A stretch of 64,000 nucleotides of DNA from Siphlonurus alternatus (taxonomy: Eukaryota > Arthropoda > Insecta > Ephemeroptera > Siphlonuridae), in contig OX463778.1 of assembly GCA_949825025.1 (NCBI GenBank), forward strand, positions 51,484,829-51,548,828, in the 5' to 3' direction. Below are positions 1 through 12,719 of this stretch, in pieces. Positions within the stretch are counted from its first letter, which is position 1. The number at the start of each line of letters is the position of its first letter. The position numbers and the translations under genes were made by a program. A model generated the notes under the pieces. That model was not told where the DNA came from. It made no database searches and saw nothing but the letters and a program-made list of their open reading frames with translations.

Positions 1-428
1 AATGAAATATGATAACCTGTGATTATTTTGTTTGTAATGGTAAATCTATGTCAGATATATAATAAAGAATCTAAGGAAATGAATTTATCGTTTTTTTCTA
101 ATAATATTCTATAACATTGCTAGACCATTTTAAAAGAAATAAATGTATATTTTTTCCAAACATATTTCTAGGTCAAATTAGTTTTACTGCTATTGAAGCT
201 ACGCGAAAGTGAACCACCAAAAAATAACACTGTAGTATATAAAATGATACTGAACTAAAAAAAAAAAAAAGAACATTGTAAAAACATTATAAATACTATA
301 TTATGATATAATTATCAACAGTTTAAGTTAAATAAAAACAAAGAAAGTGGAAAGAAAATGATAATTAACTCTCATATAACTTTAATATACCTCATATATA
401 TGATTGTGGAGGTTGAATCGTTCCAGTT
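1..428. other. AT-rich non-coding sequence at window edge
   Basis: No convincing coding frame was found. The stretch is very A+T rich with a 14-base A run near 258-271. Because the neighbouring minus-strand exon ends at a good splice donor at 431-432, this is most likely intron of that gene, which would continue left of the window. Confidence 0.5.
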
Positions 429-432
429 TTAC

Positions 433-1022
433 CTGATATCATGCTCATAAGAGTTGCTTTCTCCACATTCCTTTGGTAGCACGTCCATGCTTTTGTGATA
501 GAAGTTTCTGCACCTCTCGGCAATGCTGACGGGAGCCTGAGCCTTGCCCAGGGTCTCCTTGATGTAGCCGTCCCACGAGGAGACGTGAGGGGGCGCTGAG
601 GTCGCCTCTGCTGACTCCTCGAGGACTTCTTCATTGGCGTCCATCTCAGGCAGAGGCAGCTTGTCCTTCCACCGCCGCACGCAACATACCTTGCAACGTA
701 ATTGATGTGATGTTTATGCCTTACGATTTATTTTTAACAAAATTATGAATTTTCTAATCCGTTAATGACAAATGGATGTAAATAAAATTAACGATGGATT
801 TGTTATATTTGGAGTAGTCTGCAAGGGAGGGTTGGTAAACAGTCCTCTGTACCTTGACCTTGAAGAAGGTGACTGAGGTGAGGTCAAGGTCACACACGTC
901 GTCCCTCAGCTGCTGGGCCTGGTGCTCGGTGAGCTCCACGTCATTATTGTAGAGGAGCCTCAACGCCCGCTCGCAGTGCTGCAAGTTGACGCACTCTTCG
1001 GCCGCGCCGCACTGACGAAACG
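433..1022 (-). CDS. two adjoining exons of an unidentified gene
   Basis: Two minus-strand blocks of higher GC form phase-compatible exons. The upstream one, 853-1022, follows an acceptor ending CGGCAG and ends at AAG|GTACAG. It opens with FRQCGAAEECVNLQH and contains ALRLLYNNDVELTEHQAQ and DLDLTSVTFFKVK. The downstream one, 433-689, follows GCAAG in phase 0, reads RRWKDKLPLPEMDANEEV and then WDGYIKETLGKAQAPVS, and ends at TCAG|GTAAAA. If that donor is not used, the frame stops at 429-431. The first part is predicted mostly helical; the second has an acidic Ala/Ser/Pro-rich linker. I do not recognise the family. Mixed codon use and uninterrupted frames across both blocks make a real gene likely. 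The protein N-terminus lies further right and the C-terminus probably left of the window. Confidence 0.55.
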
Positions 1023-1079
1023 CTGCCGAGATATAGGGTGAAATTGGGGGATTATTTTTTAGTTGGAGACTGAAATATC

Positions 1080-3540
1080 TCAAATTTAGCTACCTCATCT
1101 CTCTTCAATAGTTTTATAATTTAAAATTTCCCTTTTTTATATTACTATTGTAATTGTGAGACCAAGATATAATATTAACTATATATGGATATTTTATTTA
1201 GTAACTCTATTGTCTCTGGTGATTCTTGCTGTATATTATTATATAGCTATAGGATGTCAACATATAGTGAAGAAGGAATATATATATTTATTCATTATTA
1301 TAAAATATATAAAATAGACAAATTATATGGCATTTTTTAATGCATTTATAAATAGAATTAATAAATGCAAAATATTTACAAAGCTATAATGGTACACTAT
1401 AATACTATCCCTCCGAGTTTGTCAACTATTTTAAAATTATTAAAAGTGATTTGGGAGTTTTAAAATAAAATAAATAAAATAAAATCATGGATTTATAACT
1501 CTTATTACATTTGAAATATAATGATTGTAAACCAGCACCTACCCATTAAGCTTCTGGCCTTGGTAGGACTGTATTGTTATTTTTATCAATAAAATATATA
1601 AAAAAAAATAAAAAAGGGGTGCCCAACAACCAAAGCTGATCAAATTTGTACTGCGGGTGTTTTATGAATCCTAAATAAGTTTTTATATCACTGGTCACGG
1701 CATTTGATAGCTGTCTCGTTAACATGAATCATGAACAATAATCAAATAAATTAATAACTACAATTCATCAAAATGCTACGTACCTCGAGTAACTGATGTT
1801 TTCATACTTATTACCAGCCCTAAGGTGATTGCTAAGCTCCATCTAATGATCATTATAAAAAATTAAGTACTTTCTAAAACTAATATAAAATTAATATTCT
1901 CTTTGAAATAATAAACTGACTGTTTTACAGCTGTTGGTCTGTTGTGAGCGAGATACTGAACTGACCTTTCGACCTTGCGACATTAAATCAAAGTTATCAG
2001 CAATGACTGCAAGAACAAAACAAGTGAACAACTTATCTCAGAAAGCTCCATGCAGTGAAACCATTTTGTATAAATTTGTTTTGAGTAAAGATTTAGATAT
2101 TAATTCAATATTGTATAATTTTATAATTTAATATGCACGATTCAAGAAGGAAAATATAAATAGATTTCTCACTATTAATAACTACGGTTCACATATTGAC
2201 TCAACGACATTAATCACGTTTAGTACATGGGAAATCCGGTTCTCTGGTTCTCTTTCTACTTAACTCCTTTGGAAATCGCGTTCATTATTTTTTTAGTAAA
2301 TAAAGATCTCACATATTTTCTGTAGTTATAATGAATTAAAATTATTTTCGAGTCAAAATAATTAGTATCGTCAGAACCCTGTTCTACTGTGATACTATGT
2401 ATAAAAAAGATTTAAGATTTAGATTTAGCACTTCTCACCCGCGTGACGATTGGCGTGCACGTTTCAAGAGTATGCAACCAGCGTTACAGCCAAACTGAAA
2501 GAGTTGCCTACCCAGCAAGGCTCACAGTTCACGTCAGTACAAAAAACTGTACATGCCTTTTATTGTATTTTTGTTATAGATGTGATTTCAAAATAAACCT
2601 AAACTGCATGATACTGAATAATTACTTTTTTATTTGGGACTCAAATTAGTATATTTTATAATAATAATATAATGTTTTTTTATAATTTGAAAACTTGTCA
2701 TTTTTTTTATTAATATAACTATCTTTATATGAGGAATTGTTCATAAACACAAATATATATAACATCAAACATTACAGATTTAACTTTCTAACAATTTACT
2801 CCATCTCAACTCTTGATCAGTGGCGTAATGACGGACCTTTTTTTTATTATTAATTTGTGGACTTTTCTATACAATTGATTTAATCATGCATGGCTATGGC
2901 ATATTCATGAAGGAATTAGTATATATATTTGATCCTATAAGTAATCTTTATTAGTGCCAGATTAAGTATTTTATTTATAATTAAACAATAATTAAATTCA
3001 ATTGCAAATTTTAGTACTAAAAATTTCTAAGCTAAATTCTATGCTAATTTCAATTTGTGGAATAGTGTATATTATACTCTATAATATTATGTTACTGTGG
3101 CAAGAGGAGTTTGGTAGTAATTAAAGTAATGCTTCATTTGATTATATATCGATTTAAAGATTACTTGCAGCAAGAAATTACATAAATTTTGCAAATATTT
3201 AACTGCACAATGGCAAAATTGGCTGTGAATGAAATAATAGTGTTGAATGAGTTCAGAATAAATTTGTAAAGGAAGTTGTACTGCTATAAAGAAACACGTT
3301 CTTATAATTTATACTACAAACTATATTAAAACTCTTGTATATTTTATAATGCTTTTTTTTGTTTATATAAAGTATGAAGCATTAATGCATGAACACATTA
3401 TTTATATGATGCGTATATAATTTGTTTTTTTTTCATTAATAATAATATCTTATAATAAGTAGAACACCTGTGTTTTGAATTAGATTCGAGCTATATACAA
3501 GAGACCATATGGTGAATGAAATAGAGAGTTATATTTAGGA
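1080..3540. other. AT-rich non-coding stretch, probable intron
   Basis: Nothing beyond short A/T runs and chance frames was seen. If the candidate exon at 3564-3705 belongs to the left-edge gene, this is its intron. Confidence 0.4.
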
Positions 3541-3563
3541 GGAGGTAAGGGTGGAGGGGGTAC

Positions 3564-3705
3564 GCACCAACATCACGATGTGAAGCAGCAGTTGGTTGAC
3601 CCACAAAACGCGCCACTGGAATAATGGCCTTGGAGTGAGAAGTGGGTCAAGAAACAAGGTCACGAGCACACCATTCTTCCTCCTCCTCCTGCCGCACTCA
3701 CCGCA
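3564..3705 (-). CDS. candidate upstream exon of the left-edge gene
   Basis: On the minus strand an open frame follows the acceptor CTGCAG at 3706-3711 in phase 0. It starts CGECGRRRRKNGVLVTLF and continues with a hydrophobic stretch, QWRVLWVNQLLLHIVM, that could be a membrane segment or a buried helix. Using the donor GTACCC at 3562-3563 leaves one carried base, which is exactly the phase needed by the exon at 853-1022. That donor is weak; GTGCGT at 3566-3567 is an alternative but breaks phase. The block lies in a GC-richer pocket (about 3540-3790), where open frames occur easily, so the assignment is tentative. Confidence 0.25.
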
Positions 3706-3729
3706 CTGCAGTCATCGGCGTGATCCTAA

Positions 3730-5750
3730 ACCCTATCACGATGTTCTCCAATTCTAGCATTGCGCGCATGCACGCTCTACGTTGCAGGCGTCACGGTCTA
3801 TATGATAGGGAATATCTTTAGAATATCTAACTCATTATGTCAAGTTAAGTGCTTTATAGTCAAATTAAGAACTAAAATGCTTATAAATTACAACTCTCTA
3901 TATGTATAATATTATATCGAGTTCTATGTTATGATTACATCTAATGATTCAGTTTAAAATTAAATGTAACTATGATTTTTTATATTTTATTTTAGTCTAT
4001 ATAGTAATCCTATGTAATTTTTTTAATGCATAAACTGCAATACTAAATTTTCCGATTATGACAATGAGTATCAAAAAGGGAGGTTTTACGCTCACTGTCA
4101 GTTTAACTATAAGTAGTTATTATGTTATTATTATTTTTTTTAGGTGTGTTTGATTTTTTTGTGTATGCATAATATGCTGTACAAGTATAACATGCAATTT
4201 TTCCCAAAGAAACTGCACAAAAAAAAAAAAAAAAAATATTAATTATATATTTATGTTCCTACATTTCCTGCATACAGAATAATTTGTACAAAAATTATTA
4301 CAAATTTCTTTGATTGTAATTTTTTTTTTTATAACGAGTTGCATTTAGAAATTAGATTTGTTAATTTAGAAACATTGCTAATCATTCCATATTGCATCAA
4401 TAAATAAAAAGTCTTCTCTGTGATGCTAATCAGCCACGACTTTGCAAAATAAATTAATAAACTAATGCCAACACTGCTAAGTATGACTATTATGACTGAA
4501 CAGTTTTAGTGAACATTGCACGTCTATGCAGTAAGTGCAGTCTTTTTGACTTGCACTTTTTGTACTTGATTTTTTTTTTTAGTTAAATGCCTCCCCACAA
4601 ATTATTGCCTGGAGAGTATAGGACTTCTTCTACACAAAGCTCTGAATCATCTATAAAGATTTTTTTTTTATAATTTTGTTATTATATAAAATAATAAAGA
4701 AAAATCTATAATAACTATGATTTGGGAATAATTTAAAACTTGAAAACGTCTCAGGTGACACAGAGTATCTAATTGACAAAAAGAGAAGCATTTTAAGTAA
4801 AATGACTGTAAATTGAAGAAAAAAAAATTGAGGCTACTAATTTAAATACAATTAAGAAAATTTAGCTATATTCACTGGAGTCCCTCTTTATTTTTAGCAA
4901 TAGAGGTTTCACGCAACTAGAATCGACATTATTAATACCCAAGAACCTTCTAATGTAAAATGATACACTAACCAAGTGTCATTCTTCTAGCGTTGAATTC
5001 GTTTTTTATTTCATGAAAATATTTCAGGAGACTTGAACGCTGGATGGATAGGAAACACTCCAGACAAATTCAATAAAACACAATATATCTTACCAAGTTC
5101 TGAGGCCTGCAAGCTGAATTGGAGAGGCACGTTGCAGTTGTATTAATTTGTATTCATTAGAAAATTAATATGGAAATAAACAATTGGATATTTTTAATAG
5201 TATTTTTTAAACAAAATTAAGGCTAATTTATATTTTAATACTCGTATATATAACCTTTAAATTGTGACTTTCCATATATAGCTATAATTTATAAATTACT
5301 CAATCAATCAATCTGTTATTGCTCTATTGTATACAAGGAAAAATTTACTGTGCTAGGTAGGAGATTTTAACGCGCGAGATACAACAAAAAGGTTTTAGAT
5401 TTTTATGCTTTTAATAGATATAACTATTATATTAAAGCTTTAAAAGTAATTTAAAAAAAACTTCTTCTAATTACACTAGTCAACAGTAGGTGTTTGAAGA
5501 CCATACATGGAAGCCATAATCAAAATTTAAAATACAACAATAAAAAATTGTCTTCATCCTGGTAATATATAAAAAAGTCTAAATTAGGTCACATTTTTTT
5601 ATATTAAAATATAGTTAAAATTTAAAGATATATTACTTACTACAACATAATCATATTTTTTATTGAATTTTTTTAAAATAAAATTATTTTAAAGTTAATA
5701 ATATACATTATCATTAGTATAATAATATTTTTGTGTTGGTGGTGTGCTAG
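3730..5750. other. AT-rich non-coding stretch
   Basis: After the GC-richer pocket ending near 3800, only A/T-rich sequence with homopolymer runs is seen, including an A run at about 4220-4236. No gene or repeat element with clear boundaries was found. Confidence 0.4.
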
Positions 5751-5760
5751 GCTAGTAAAG

Positions 5761-5865
5761 TATTCCACCCGACTCAGATCTACGTGCTGACGTCATCAAA
5801 GAAGAAAGCCTGCTAACCTACATCACAAGTTCCATCCAGCAGCAGCCCCCTCCTCTAACAAGACG
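5761..5865 (+). other. candidate coding exon in GC pocket containing a CRE
   Basis: A plus-strand frame reads PDSDLRADVIKEESLL then TYITSSIQQQPPPL. The VIKEE segment fits a sumoylation consensus and the Gln/Pro run is typical of transcription factors. The upstream acceptor (TAAAG at 5756-5760) lacks a good pyrimidine tract, and the donor would be ACG|GTATTA. The block also contains the palindrome TGACGTCA at 5788-5795, a CREB/ATF-type site, so the pocket could instead be regulatory. Confidence 0.2.
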
Positions 5866-5939
5866 GTATTAAGGTTATTATGATAGTCTCCCCCTCCCCC
5901 CGCCATCCCCCACCCACCTGTCTTACAATCCTGTCACGT

Positions 5940-8260
5940 CCCAAAAACCACCGAGCATATTATATATTTTTTATATCTATATCATTTCTTTCCATCCTAA
6001 AGGATAACAATAAAAAAAATAAAAACATGTCATATTTTTCATTCAGTTTGTATTTTATATTAAAAAAAAATATATTAATAATATTTTGTTTCTATGGAAA
6101 AAAAACAAACACATTTTTTTATACAAAGAACAATAGATTTACAAGAATAATAATTGCTTTTACACTTAAATTTTTAATTATTAGAGAATTCAATGTACAA
6201 TATATTTTTTTTTAGGTTTAATTTATAAGACAGCATATAATATTAAAAATAATTTGCTTAGTATTTTAAAGTAAACCTAAAAATATACAATAGTGTTTTT
6301 TTTTCACAAAGTAAGAACCATTTGTTTTGCACCAAGAACCCGATTATTTATCATTTTTTTAATAACAATATTTTGTCTATTGAAATTTACGAACAGACAA
6401 ATACCCTACAGTTGAATGAAGTTATCAGAAACATGTCCAAAAAAATATAATCGCCAATGACCAAATTAAAAAATTATAATAATTATGAAGAAATAATTAT
6501 TACCAGAGTGCTTATTGTTGAAGACAATTAGTAAGTCATGTTATTCAGTAAATCTAAGAATGCAGCAGGGTAACCCAGAATTTGATTAGAAAGGAAAATA
6601 AATACTACAGGGACCAAATATCGAAAGAGAAAAAAAAGAAGCATATTATTTCTAAACATTTAACTGATAACATGATAAATATATAAACACTTTATGAAAA
6701 TTATTAAATTAAGAGTGTACGTATAACCTACTTGAAAACATATACATTTTACAAAATTATATCAATGTTACAATTAAAAAAAATATAAACCAATATGGTC
6801 ATTGTATTGGTATTGAATTAAGATATGGAAAAAAAATTATATTATTAATTGAAAAACTTGTACTCTTACATGCGACAGGGTCAAAGGTTGATTGGAGTAA
6901 TAGATAATATAGCATAAGTTAGAAGTATAATAGATTAAGTTGCAACAATTAAAAACCTGACAAAGAAATGCAGCAATCTTGCGTAAAGGTTTAATTTTGG
7001 AATTGTTCGTTGTAAGATTGGACAGTGATGCATTGAAGACGTTTCAATACACAATTTTGTCATTAAATATTGTATTTTAATTTTTTTAAATTTTTGTCTT
7101 CAATCCATCACTGAATATCATTCACATATAATATTTTACGTTAAAAAAATCTTCTTAGAAGCATACTAATCGTTTTTTAAAACAAAACTATTACATGACA
7201 GCAGCATTTTATATTAAGAAAATCAATAAACTTTCCAAAAGAAAAAACTTAAAGATGATAACAAGTCATCTATATAACATGATAACACAACATAATAATT
7301 TTTTTTTGTCATCATTATTAATTAAACCCGTTTGAATTGAAATGTAAAAAAATAAAAGCTAGAGTTGAGGATGGCGAAAACAAAAGATATCATAAGAACC
7401 AAACGTTTGAAAGATTATTAAACAAAACAGATCTGAAGGACTAGATACTTTTGTTTGCCATGATGAACCACGGGCTACCAGTTTTGCAAAAACTTACTTG
7501 GGAAATTGTATTTTTAGAATAAGATTTGTAAAATTTGTTAACAAAATTCAATAAAGTTAAAAATCATACTTTTTGAAAGTGAGAAATTGGTATGACGTGA
7601 ACAGTAATGAACCAAATCTTGACTCTAAAAATAAGTAATAGATACACAGAATGATAACCAGTAACAATTATATAAATTACTTTCATAGCTAGAAATAACA
7701 ATTATATATTTTACAAAAATATATTTACATAATGCGACAAAAATTCATATTTTTTTTTAACTACAAATTAAAGTTATAATTATTATTTTTCTTATTTTTT
7801 TACTTATATAAAAAATAACATATCTACAAATTTTATATCCCGCCTTGCTCCGTTCTGATGTGTGTGAAAACATTTATCAAAAAAATAGACAGTAAATTAA
7901 AAATGTTCATAATATAACATATATATATAAAAACAACTTAAATACAAAATAAATCTACAATTATCTTGATATTTAAACAGTGCGAGGAACAATTATTATA
8001 GATAAAAATAAAATGAAGTTCGTTTGTTTGCGAATCTTTGGCTCATGTAAACACTTTTAATTACCACTGATAACTTTTGCACGTTCGATTCGTTCATCAT
8101 TAAAAGGGCAGCGTTTTTTTTTATATATTAAATTAAATAACTTGTTTAAAAATTCATATGCTCGAATGATATTACTGTATATTTGTAAAGAAATATTATT
8201 TTGAACAATATAAGACACGTCATGGTTGGAAAAATCGAGCTTGAATTACTACTTATAATT
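5940..8260. other. AT-rich stretch, probable 3' flank of the zinc-finger gene
   Basis: This very A/T-rich region lies immediately downstream of the minus-strand zinc-finger stop codon. It probably holds that gene's 3' untranslated region and intergenic DNA. No coding sequence or bounded repeat was seen; the 111-codon frame at 5880-6215 is mostly Phe/Ile/Lys/Asn from A/T runs and is not convincing. Confidence 0.4.
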
Positions 8261-8266
8261 GTTCAA

Positions 8267-10306
8267 TCAGTCTCGTCCCACCCTCTTGTGTATTTGTTGG
8301 TGTTTGATGAGATGAGCTTTTTGCCGGAACGCCTTGCCACACGTATCACACCGGAACGGCTTTTCACCGGTGTGAGTTCTAAGATGAACTTTAATGTTGG
8401 ACTTATTAAGGAACCCTCTGTTACAAATAGTACAATGATGTACTGGTTTTTCTTTTGTGCTACCATCTGGATATGTTGAAATTGAATTATTATTTGAATT
8501 TGAATTATTATTGTTACTATTAGAAAGTTTATTTTTATTTGAACGACTTTTAGATTTACTAATTTTAGGTGGTGGAAAACCATCTAATGATGAACAACTT
8601 CCATTTAAATCACGATTATTTCCAGGACGCGAATAAGATTTATTGCGTCCATTTTGTCCAAAACGTCCTGAATTTCCTCCTCCTCCTCCATTTATGGCAG
8701 TTGGTATATCAGAGGTGGTCACATGACCTGGTGGGCTTGCTAATGTTGTATGTGGAAGCATATCTTTACTAAGTGTTCCACATGCTGTGTATTGAGAATA
8801 TGCTGAATTTTCTTGTTTAGGTACTAAATTTCCATTATGTTGAGGAGAACCACCATTTTGTAATCTACTTTGAAGTAATGGCATATGATGATAAGTAGCA
8901 GGTTCTCGTTTGATCATTTGTCCCTGATAATGTTGAGAATTTGGTCCCTGCGTTAGTAGCGATTGAAGAGTAGAGGACGAGTTGAGACCCGAAAGGTTTT
9001 GAGAGCTGGTGGGCGGGGTAGCTTGCGCTTGAGGAGGAGGTGGAGAACAATCCGCGAAATGATTTGCCATCTCATGCAAATATTCAGCATCAGCTACACT
9101 AATTGTTTTATTACCTGATGTACAATCTGTATCAATTAAATCAAAATCCATCCATGCATCTCTTGTATCAACAACTTCTAATCCAGCTGTATGTACTGTT
9201 GTATCTGCCATTACATTACCAATAATAGCAGCAAAATCATCCATTTCACTTTCAATATTTCCTATTAATACATCTTCAGGTTTTGTAACTAATCCATCTA
9301 CTGTTGATGTTACTGGTTCACTCATATAATACAATTCACCAGCACTTGTAGATACGCTACAATTTTTATATACATTGTTATTGTTATTATTTAATGTATT
9401 ATTATTATTATTTGTAACATTGCTATTGTTGTTATTTGATTCCAACAATCCTCCTCCTCCTCTTGTTTGTACGCTACTTCCAACTCCCCCACCAGGTGAA
9501 GGTATTTGTTGTGATGGTGAATAAAATTCATTTAAACGAATGTCATTCAATCTAACTTGACCTGTGTATGATGTTATGAATGGTGGTAATGGTTTTAATT
9601 CTGCAAAACTACCATTTCCACCATTTTGTCCACCTACTGGTCCTGATAACAAACTATCTAAAACATCCATTGTTGATTTGTTAGCAGAATCTACAACAAC
9701 AGGATCAAGTAGTTTGAGTTCATCGGAACTTGAAGAGAGTGCGACTTCTCCGGAGCTATCAACGACGGCGTAGTGTTGGTCACCGTCGTTACCCCAGCAA
9801 CTCATGAGTGAGTCCACGTTGTCCCCTCCCCCGTCCACCGCAACTACGGTGGCGAACTTCATTCCATTGAGTGCGGCGAGCTGCTCAGAGCAGATGGATA
9901 AAGACTCTGGAGAACACGAGGATGAAGGAAGTGGCGAACAAGTGGTGCTCGAAATAAGGGGGGTGTTAGAGTAAAGTTGAAGAGGTCCGGGCGCAGCACG
10001 GCGCGGACTTAACCACGGAGGATCCAGCTGGAAGGCAGTTTTGTACACTGGTTCTTGAAAAAACAACGTCCTACTACTGTTTGTAATAGGTGTATGTTTA
10101 ATTCGTGGCGTTTTGAGTCCTTGAATTATATATGTATTCACTAAATTCTCTTACGAGTCATGATTGTTTTTGTTGTTATTATATATATATATAATTTTAA
10201 TTAAAAACTATCATTAACTTTATTTTCTTGATAAACCTTTTCTTTTTCTTCTTCTTGATCAGGAGGTTGCGATTCCGACCATAATCCAAGTCTCCTCGAC
10301 TGCAAC
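8267..10306 (-). CDS. C2H2 zinc-finger transcription factor, last two exons
   Basis: A long terminal exon runs from about 10027 to the stop at 8267. It encodes 586 residues if the acceptor CTTCCAG at 10028-10034 is used. Two tandem C2H2 fingers occupy the last 56 residues: C-TI-C...H-LRT-H, the linker TGEKP, then C-DT-C...H-QQI-H, ending KRVGRD. Upstream are acidic, Ser-rich and Asn-rich segments, a possible activation patch (AWMDFDLIDTDC) and a sumoylation-like site (MIKREP). Lys/Arg-rich KISKSKSRSNKNK is a candidate nuclear localisation signal. The preceding exon, 10237-10306, lies between acceptor CTCATCAG and donor AAG|GTTTAT. It reads LQSRRLGLWSESQPPDQ plus a Glu/Lys tail and ends in phase 0, matching the next exon. 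The fingers suggest a nuclear DNA-binding regulator; the orthologue is not identified. Confidence 0.85.
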
Positions 10307-11484
10307 CTGATGAGAAACAAAAGAAAATTTTGAAATCATGCAGGCAATGTTTACATAATTTTGATTAAAGAAATTTAGAAAGACAGAATTTTGAAGAGAA
10401 TTTTTTGACATATTGCCCAGTTGTTGTTTTTTTTATGAAAGATTTTTAAAAAAAAAATATGTCCCTGCAATAAGGGGTACATATTATTTATTCTATAAAG
10501 CAAATAAAAAAAATGTTTGGAGAAAGTTATAATATTCCAGGTGTTTTGGTATATGTATAATGTGTGTGTTTTTGTGTATTCATTTATTTATATTGTATAT
10601 ATGACCAAAAAGAGCCTCAACCCTATATTATTAATAAATACAGGTATCTCCAAGAAACGGTAAGTGGAGAGGTGGTTATTTACAATTTCATAGAAATATC
10701 AGTCAGAAATGTCTCGTCAGTCAATGAAGTACATCCATAAAATTGTCAAGCATCGCCATTACGTAAGTCAAAGTTAAATTATGCAAAAGAAGGAGTCTGG
10801 TAATAAGAATGTTAAAAATGTTAATTTTGTATATAAAAAAAAAGTAGTCATCATGCAGCTAACAAGCAAGAGAGTGAAGTGAAAATCATCACCTCGATTT
10901 GTGGAGAAAAAAAATTACGTCTCCTATAGAAAAAAAAAGTCAATTAGTGCATCAGGTACCTAAAAATAAACGCGCGTTTCGGTAGTATATTTGGTGACTT
11001 ATCGCAAATTATTGATAAAATTATAAATATTCATCTTTGTTGTAAATTCATGTCCACAAGGACAAATTGTTAAAACTTTATAGTAGAAGAACTTAAACTT
11101 GCCATATTTTCTTGAGCTTTTGCATTAATAACTTGATAGATTTGCTTTTGATTTGGATTACTCTTTGTAAAAAACTATAAAACAAAACATAAAACAAATC
11201 GCTTACAAGAAAGCAAAGATTTAGCTGCACGAAAAGTTGCCTATGTTACAGGATCTATTAAGTCATTTTATTTAAGTTAATCGGAATATTTGCAGAAGTT
11301 TCAGTGCAGATTAAAGCAACAAAAACTATAGAAAAAATCTCCATAATATCACTTGCATAATGATTGCAATAATGATTACGTTATCTTTTACCTTATTTTT
11401 TTTAAATCTGTGAAAACTGCAGTACTTTTAATTAAATATTCAGTATTGCGATTAATCCCGATTATTTTTCTTATCTAAAGGTAC

Positions 11485-11603
11485 AGATGGGGATTAGAGC
11501 GTGAGGGAGTGAGCGCGATCATGTGCGGGTTGCTGTACACCTGAGAGAAGGTGGGGGCAGATCCCGTTAGCAGAGGCGGAACTAGGAGTCGAGCCGCCGC
11601 CAT
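11485..11603 (-). CDS. candidate first coding exon of the zinc-finger gene
   Basis: In a GC-rich, CpG-bearing pocket a minus-strand ATG at 11603 opens MAAARLLVPPLLTGSAPTF, followed by SQVYSNPHMIALTPSRSNPH. Ending at CT|GTACCT (donor 11483-11484) gives the phase required to join the exon starting at 10306. A stronger-looking donor, CTCAG|GTGTAC, lies inside the block but breaks phase. The pocket also has the composition of a promoter and 5' untranslated region. Start choice and donor are both uncertain. Confidence 0.35.
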
Positions 11604-12433
11604 CAGATCCGCCGCTCCAGCCCGGTTACCTACTTTCCGTCCCCCCTCTCTTCTCACACACGCTCCTCATACGGCACTACGGACCAAAATACAACGACAT
11701 CAAATCTAAGAAGTCGAGGACAACTTTTACTACTAGTACAGGACACTTTCCTTATATTTACTACAGTCATGATTACTTGAAGGACGAATACCATCATCAT
11801 TAACATCAAGTTATACTTACAGTTTATACATGGTAACATTAACAGTTACTTTTTTTTTTGTAAATAATTTTTACAATTATTTATTTCTAAGAAAATACAT
11901 TTTTTTATATTTTATGTGTTGCAATATTTCTGATTCATAAATAATTTCTTGACGCATTGAAGCCGTTATTATGCTGTGTCAGTTTCCTGATGCTATTGCA
12001 TAGTTTTAACAATCATGAATTGTAATTAATGCACTAGGATAATGTACAATCAAAATTAAATAGACTGCGCAGAAAAAAAAGTGTTTTTAAAGAAATTCAT
12101 TGTTTAAAAAATTTAAAGAAGTAGCTGATAGTTTTTGTGAGCATAAAAAAAAAGTTAGTGTTTTTATTCTTCCATGCAAAAATCGCCCATTAAAAAAAAA
12201 TATTGCAAAAAACGTATAGCTACATTTTGCAACACAGATATATAATATACGAGGAAACAAAACTAGCAACATGAATGATTTATATAAATACACGTTACGC
12301 TTATAACCCATGACTTATTCCTAAAAAAAAAAAAAAAAAAAAAACATGTACCGTGTATAAAATAATAATACGGGCATGCATGCAAAAATCAGTGAGCGTG
12401 GAGACCTATTTAAATCCTTATGCTCCGGGTTAG

Positions 12434-12483
12434 TTTGGTGTACGCACGGCAAGCAGGCACGCGGTGGTTCTGCTAGGAAGCGG
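12434..12483 (+). other. possible short plus-strand exon in GC-rich pocket
   Basis: The pocket at about 12370-12720 is GC-rich and open on both strands. On the plus strand an acceptor CCGGGTTAG and a strong donor CGG|GTAAGG enclose WCTHGKQARGGSARKR. On the minus strand an ATG in good context (position 12579) starts MAAVTTNGFGKLGCAW but has no good donor. Either strand could carry an untranslated first exon; alternatively the pocket is a promoter core. Confidence 0.15.
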
Positions 12484-12719
12484 GTAAGGGGGCCAGGATC
12501 AAAATGTGGGCCACTAAGCGGCCTCGATCCCAAGCACAGCCAAGCTTGCCAAAACCGTTGGTCGTCACCGCCGCCATCGCCTCGGGATCAGTAAAAGTGC
12601 TTGAGGAACAACAAAAGTGATGAGAACCTCCCCTCCTCCAGTCGTCTCCATTCAGCAAACACTTAGCGCAAATTACGCCACGCTAAACCGCACAAGTTCG
12701 GCCGCAATATGAGTTAGTC

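Noticed and set aside
8201..9773. Additional ORFs overlapping the zinc-finger exon
   Set aside because: Shadows in other frames or on the opposite strand of the zinc-finger coding exon.
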